Shown here: piece by piece, positions 16,393 to 19,924 of the stretch
Layout: every line of letters starts with the position of its first letter
Numbering within the stretch: the stretch's first letter is position 1
Notes under the pieces: generated by a model
Seen by the model: the letters and a program-made list of their open reading frames with translations, nothing else
Told to the model about the DNA's origin: nothing
The model's database searches: none
Position numbers and translations under genes: made by a program
Assembly: GCA_011772595.1 (NCBI GenBank)
Contig: WVZH01000420.1
Coordinates: 58,948-78,871 of the forward strand
From: Anaerolineales bacterium
GTDB taxonomy: Bacteria; Chloroflexota; Anaerolineae; Anaerolineales; E44-bin32
Direction: 5' to 3'
DNA: 19,924 nt

Positions 16393-16747
16393 GAGGTCCT
16401 CCTTTGGGGAATGGATTGTGGTAAAGGCAAGAATAGCACACTTGTTCTAATCTTTCGAGTTCTATTATTTTTATCCGGATTAGGCTTTGGGGGTTCGACT
16501 TAGAGGCACATTATCAAGAGTGTCAGGCTAATGGTGTGAGCTTGATGAATCTCGACCGCCCGATAGATATCAATTCACGGAGAACGAGATCCCTCGTTAC
16601 GACTGGGATGGCATTCAGTGTGGCATCTACTCTCCTATGTCATTCCGAGAGGCGCAGGAGCGAGGAATCTCGTATGCACATTAGTCCAAACCATACTGGA
16701 GAACGAAATCTCTCGCTGCGCGAAAGATGAAACGTTGTTCTTGCAAG
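16393..16747. other. Intergenic region carrying a repeat cluster
   Basis: About 355 bp between the VOC gene start and the alcohol dehydrogenase stop. The right half (16578-16730) holds three related short repeat units described separately. A + strand frame at 16536-16730 reading CHSERRRSEES and GERNLSLRER is translation of that repeat, not a gene. A-T-rich sequence at 16440-16490 may hold the VOC promoter, but no clear hexamer pair was identified. Confidence 0.6.
16578..16730. repeat. Cluster of three palindromic interspersed repeat units
   Basis: Unit B (16639-16672) begins GTCATTCCGAGAGG and ends GCGAGGAATCTCG. Units A (16578-16615, GAGATCCCTCGTTACGACTG) and C (16698-16730, GAAATCTCTCGCTGCGCGAA) are diverged copies in the opposite orientation. 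Thus A-B and B-C are inverted pairs able to fold into long hairpins. Sequences of this tcattccgag...gaggaatctcg type recur between genes in many bacterial genomes and are often mistranslated as small hypothetical proteins. No transposase gene is nearby, so they would be non-autonomous. Confidence 0.7.
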
Positions 16748-17902
16748 CTACATCGCTTTGGTAAGGATCTCCTCCATCTCGTGCGCGGCGAGCTGGATAG
16801 GATTGCCCTTCATGCTGCTAGACCGGGATGCTTTCTCGATTAGTGGGGGGAAATCTTCCCCGGTAAGCCCATATTCTGCGAGACCAGGCACCTTCAATTC
16901 CTCGCAAAGTGCTTCCAACCAGGCGGTGCCTTCTTCTGCCATAGCACCTTCGCGACCGGTAAGGATCGTTGCGATCTCGTCGTACCGGCGCAACAACGGG
17001 TTATCGCTGTCTCTTTCCTTAAGTGCACGCAGGTTCACTTCCATCACAGCAGGCAATAATGCAGCGCAGGTTGCCCCATGGGGAGCGTCGAACATACCGC
17101 CGAACGGGCCCGCGAAACCGTGCACAGCACCCAGTCCAGCGTTGGCGAGCGCGAGGCCACCGAAGAGACTCACAAGCGCCATATCCTGGCGCGCGGTTGC
17201 GTCGTTTCCGTCGTGGTAGGCTCTTCTCAACGAACGCTCAGCGCGTATCATTCCTTCACGACATACCGAATCCACAAGGGGGTTCGCGCGATGAGAGAGA
17301 AAAGGTTCGATTACCTGCGAGAGCGCATCCAACCCGGTGCTGGCGGTGACGGAGGGAGGCACGCTGTGTGTAAGGTCTGGATCCACGATGGCTAGACTTG
17401 GTAATAGCAAATGGCTTCGCATGCTGACTTTCACGCGGTGTTCTTTGGAAGCCAACACGGCGTTGCGTGTCACTTCCGATCCCGTGCCGGCTGTTGTCGG
17501 GATTGCAATAAATGGTGCTGCGCGTTGGGTGAGTGGCTTGCCTCGGCCGATGACTTCAAGAAAATCGAGTGGGTCGTCGCCGTTTGTCAGCAACCCTGAG
17601 ATGGCCTTACCCGTGTCTAACGCGCTACCACCTCCGATAGCGATCACAAGTTCGCATTTCTCCGTGCGAGCGATTTGGGTCCCTTCCCGAGCCTCTTCAA
17701 CCGTCGGTTCCCCGCTGACATTGAAGGTAAAACATGCCACTCCGGCCTGATCAAGTAGGTCGATCAAGGGTTGCGCACGGTCATTTGATTTGCCAATAAC
17801 GACGATCGCTCGACGTCCCAGGCCAACTGCGATGGTGCCGACTTCATTACTAGTCCCTGGACCGTACAAGATTCGATTGGCCGTCGCAAATTCGAAGTAC
17901 AT
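16748..17902 (-). CDS. Iron-type (group III) alcohol dehydrogenase
   Basis: A 384-residue NAD(P)-dependent dehydrogenase of the Fe-ADH fold. The nucleotide-binding motif GGGSALD is at 90-96 and IPTTAGTGSEVTRNAV at 134-149. Metal-site positions by comparison with FucO-type enzymes are Asp192, Gln196 (in GLDALSQ, where the classic sequence has His), His261 (GAVHGFAGPFGG) and His275 (DAPHGATC). The Asp-Gln-His-His set occurs in a subgroup whose substrates are poorly known, so the substrate here is not assigned. It starts three bases after the ABM-fold gene stop and is the last gene of the 19132-16748 operon. GGGGATAGGCG before the ATG is a usable but not ideal ribosome-binding site. Confidence 0.92.
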   Translation of the reverse strand: MYFEFATANRILYGPGTSNEVGTIAVGLGRRAIVVIGKSNDRAQPLIDLLDQAGVACFTFNVSGEPTVEEAREGTQIARTEKCELVIAIGGGSALDTGKAISGLLTNGDDPLDFLEVIGRGKPLTQRAAPFIAIPTTAGTGSEVTRNAVLASKEHRVKVSMRSHLLLPSLAIVDPDLTHSVPPSVTASTGLDALSQVIEPFLSHRANPLVDSVCREGMIRAERSLRRAYHDGNDATARQDMALVSLFGGLALANAGLGAVHGFAGPFGGMFDAPHGATCAALLPAVMEVNLRALKERDSDNPLLRRYDEIATILTGREGAMAEEGTAWLEALCEELKVPGLAEYGLTGEDFPPLIEKASRSSSMKGNPIQLAAHEMEEILTKAM

Positions 17903-17905
17903 CGC

Positions 17906-18214
17906 CTATCCCCATCCCTGGTCATCGGGAAAGACGTTTCCGAATTTCACGCTTGAACGTGGCTCAGCCATCATCTCTGCAACGCGGTCGCGCCATATCT
18001 GGTAGTGTGCGGTCTCTTTGTGTTTGGCAGGGTCTTCCGCGGTGCGGTAGATCTCTACAAGGATGAACCGGGTTGGGTCATCCGCTTGCTGTATGAGATA
18101 AAAACGAGCCACGCCAGGCTCAAGTACGCTGTTGCGGGCATTTTCAACCGTGGCTTGTTTGAAGTCATCGACGCGATCGGGCTTGACGTGGATGTGGACA
18201 TGAACTATGAGCAT
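17906..18214 (-). CDS. ABM-fold (antibiotic biosynthesis monooxygenase/LsrG-like) protein
   Basis: A 102-residue dimeric alpha/beta-barrel-type protein. It opens with the strand [12 protein letters not shown], followed by a helix ([14 protein letters not shown], 16-29), [25 protein letters not shown] (32-56), and [12 protein letters not shown] (65-76), the pattern of the ABM/YgiN/LsrG family. Members include cofactor-free quinol monooxygenases and the LsrG isomerase; the true reaction here is unknown. AAAGGAGA lies six bases before the ATG. It is placed 30 bp after the receiver-DUF309 gene and three bases before the Fe-ADH gene, so it probably acts in the same pathway as that dehydrogenase. 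Confidence 0.9.
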   Translation of the reverse strand: MLIVHVHIHVKPDRVDDFKQATVENARNSVLEPGVARFYLIQQADDPTRFILVEIYRTAEDPAKHKETAHYQIWRDRVAEMMAEPRSSVKFGNVFPDDQGWG

Positions 18215-18244
18215 GATCGTTCTCCTTTCAGGGTCAAGATCCTC

Positions 18245-19132
18245 TTACTCAGGGCACATGGGAATAGGCTGTAATAGGCCACGATCGAAGCGTGACAGAC
18301 CGTCAGGTCCAACGCCCTCGAGTGCAATCCTGACAACTTGTAGGTGGTCACGTAGTGCACGAACATCGATCCTGCGACATGTCTCAGGGAGTGGGTTTAG
18401 CCATTGGTAAACACGAAGCAACATCTTGATTGCGCCGGCGTAATTCTCACGGACGATATGAAGATAGGCCACTGAGACTTGAAGCAATGCGCGGTACAGG
18501 TATCCTTCATGCTCGGGAGACTCCATCCAAGCGCGCTCCAGGAACTCGTGGGCATCGTAGTACTCTCCGGCGTTCAAGTGATCGAGCCCCTCTTTCGCGA
18601 GCCCGGAGAGCTCACCCTTACAAGCGGTTGCCAGGGCCTCGTATTCGGGGGTCCTAACCCACTCCCGCAGTATTTGCACGATTGAGGTGTGTATTCGACC
18701 TCGAGTGAGGACGCGATCGGCGCCAAGGTCACTCGCCTGAAGAAATGCCTCCTTTTCGACGTGAGGACCGAATGCGAGGATCGGTATGCGGCGGGTTGCC
18801 GCGGATGTCTTCAGCACCTGTATCCAGCGTGCCCACGGTATGGAGCGTAGGGTGAGATCAACCAAAATCAGGGCTGGAGGTTGCTCGACTAGGCGCCGAA
18901 CCAGCACGGCATCCGGTCCGACGAGTGGTTCCGTGAGCGGTGTCGTGCGTACTGCAGGGTCACCTTCGACGCCGAGTACATGAGGACGATCGACAACCAA
19001 CACGTCGAATCCCAATGCCCGTGCGGCGTCTTCTAGGCGTGCGACGAAAATCAAATCCTCAGTAAACGCCAGGATGAAGTGCTTGCGCTTCTCAGTTTGT
19101 TGCCTACTGGGCTCAAAGACACCGTCGGACAT
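18245..19132 (-). CDS. Degenerate response-regulator receiver fused to DUF309
   Basis: A 295-residue two-domain protein. Residues 17-160 look like a CheY-type receiver fold: strand HFILAF, helix, strand FDVLVV, strand ALILVDL with Asp92 at the phosphorylation position, IPILAFG, and DRVLTRGRI, where the usual Lys is replaced by Arg144 and the acidic pair after the first strand is not clearly kept. Residues about 180-275 match the DUF309 pattern: GLDHLNAGEYYDAHEFLERAW with His195 and Glu196, then a helix bundle (LLQVSVAYLHIVRENYAGAIKMLL). DUF309 is usually a stand-alone protein of unknown function. First gene of the operon leading to the ABM and Fe-ADH genes; weak ribosome-binding site. Confidence 0.82.
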   Translation of the reverse strand: MSDGVFEPSRQQTEKRKHFILAFTEDLIFVARLEDAARALGFDVLVVDRPHVLGVEGDPAVRTTPLTEPLVGPDAVLVRRLVEQPPALILVDLTLRSIPWARWIQVLKTSAATRRIPILAFGPHVEKEAFLQASDLGADRVLTRGRIHTSIVQILREWVRTPEYEALATACKGELSGLAKEGLDHLNAGEYYDAHEFLERAWMESPEHEGYLYRALLQVSVAYLHIVRENYAGAIKMLLRVYQWLNPLPETCRRIDVRALRDHLQVVRIALEGVGPDGLSRFDRGLLQPIPMCPE

Positions 19133-19236
19133 TCGGAAATCCCGGGTTATGGATGAGCTTGAATTCGTTTCCAGTTACAATGGGGCGATTCCTCCCTAAT
19201 TACATTTTAACCGCGTTCAGCGGGAGGACTAAACCA

Positions 19237-19791
19237 ATGATGTCACGAAACGTTGTCCGCTTTACCGAAGCGCTACATGGGGATTTCTTTCAGGTTCACT
19301 CAGAGAAACATGGTTGTGGGTGGTGTTTTTGTGTTGCTTGGTGGGTAGCCACATGGGAAGGCTGGTCAGAGCGCTCGGCAGAGGAGAACCGCGATTTGCG
19401 TACGTCGCTCCTGAACCAGGGTCAACATGACGGCTATTTACTGTATGTCGACGGCGAACCTGTGGGATGGTGTCAGGTTGGACCACGCGATCGCCTTGAA
19501 AAGCTCGTTCACCAATTCGCCCTGGAACCCGATACGAATACATGGGCAATCACCTGCTTTCTCATCTCTCCGGCCTATCGACGCCGAGGATTGGCTTCGT
19601 TCATGTTGGCGGAGGTGCTGCGCGATCTGCAGGCACGTGGGGTACAACGAGTGGAGGCCTTTCCCAAGCATGGCGACGAACTCGACGAGAACGATTTGTG
19701 GAACGGCCCCGAATCCATGTACATAGCCAATGGTTTCGAGGTCGTCCAGATGGGCCAACAACGCTCCGTTCTAGCTCTTATGTTGATGTAG
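19237..19791 (+). CDS. GNAT-family N-acetyltransferase
   Basis: A 184-residue acetyltransferase. The frame is open from ATG 19153, but GGGAGG (19221-19226) places the real start at 19237 or 19240. The acetyl-CoA loop is RRRGLA at 115-120, preceded by the strand WAITCFLISPAY (103-114) and followed by a helix and the C-terminal MYIANGFEVVQ (161-171). The N-terminal half holds a Cys-rich motif GCGWCFCVAWW (26-36) and GYLLYVDGEPVGWCQVGPRD (66-85). Substrate unknown. A TACAAT at 19176-19181 is a possible -10, without a good -35. It is divergent from the receiver-DUF309 gene and separated from it by about 100 bp. Confidence 0.88.
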   Translation: MMSRNVVRFTEALHGDFFQVHSEKHGCGWCFCVAWWVATWEGWSERSAEENRDLRTSLLNQGQHDGYLLYVDGEPVGWCQVGPRDRLEKLVHQFALEPDTNTWAITCFLISPAYRRRGLASFMLAEVLRDLQARGVQRVEAFPKHGDELDENDLWNGPESMYIANGFEVVQMGQQRSVLALMLM

Positions 19792-19924
19792 AGGGGGGAA
19801 GCAATACGACAACTCATGTCCCAAGTCCCTCTTGACTACTCTCATTTCATACTCCGTAGGCCACGTTACAGACTGCTTGTGTGCCTGTAATTAAGGTATC
19901 GCTATGCGTTGGGCAGGTTTGCTG
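19792..19924. other. Downstream sequence at the window edge
   Basis: No strong terminator is seen after the acetyltransferase; AGAGGG and CCCTCT are about 34 bases apart, too far for a firm call. An ATG at 19904 with TAAGG seven bases upstream opens a frame (MRWAGLL) running off the window, which may be the start of another gene, but seven codons cannot establish this. Confidence 0.3.

Noticed and set aside
16536..16730. 64-codon + strand frame with CHSERRRSEES and GERNLSLRER
   Set aside because: It is the translation of interspersed palindromic repeats, a well-known source of false small proteins.
1..19924. CRISPR array, tRNA/rRNA genes, insertion sequences, phage genes
   Set aside because: No regularly spaced repeats, no cloverleaf or rRNA motifs recognised by eye, and no transposase- or integrase-like translated frame.

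Overview
The window looks like a chromosomal segment of a Chloroflexota (Anaerolineae-like) bacterium. This is an inference, resting on three membrane-anchored Hanks-type kinases with long Thr/Pro linkers and an extracytoplasmic Cys-bracketed domain, an Asp/Glu/Ala-rich lipoprotein leader on the binding protein, moderate GC, and dense single-strand gene blocks. No rRNA, tRNA, CRISPR array, phage or transposase gene was seen.

Layout. (1) 183-4417, + strand: two adjacent paralogous receptor Ser/Thr kinases, separated by about 600 bp that holds hairpins and a spaced direct repeat; the second ends at a clear intrinsic terminator (4476-4510). (2) 4582-9958, - strand: a six-gene amino-acid transport operon read aapJ-aapQ-aapM-aapP-azlC-azlD. 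It joins a complete general L-amino-acid ABC importer to a two-subunit branched-chain amino-acid exporter, with an intercistronic hairpin after the binding-protein gene. (3) 10558-12087, + strand: a third receptor kinase of the same architecture with its own sigma70-like promoter; the start should be ATG 10558, not the upstream TTG. (4) 12364-14632, + strand: a tandem pair of M29-type aminopeptidases. The first is intact; the second carries an in-frame TGA and a one-base frameshift. A strong terminator follows at 14657-14691. (5) 14748-16392, - strand: a VOC-fold protein and an M48 membrane metalloprotease. (6) 16578-16730: three copies of a short palindromic interspersed repeat. (7) 16748-19132, - strand: a likely three-gene operon of a degenerate receiver-DUF309 fusion, an ABM-fold monooxygenase-like protein and an iron-type alcohol dehydrogenase. 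(8) 19237-19791, + strand: a GNAT acetyltransferase.

How the parts may work together. Uptake and export of amino acids, peptide breakdown by M29 enzymes, and three surface-sensing kinases on either side of the transport operon suggest a peptide/amino-acid nutrition neighbourhood under phosphorylation control. The link between kinases and transporters is by position only. The most distinctive items are the shared extracytoplasmic domain of the three kinases, the hairpin/direct-repeat leader between the first two, the decaying aminopeptidase duplicate, the 16-bp hairpin rich in G-U pairs at 12181-12215, and the receiver-DUF309 fusion.
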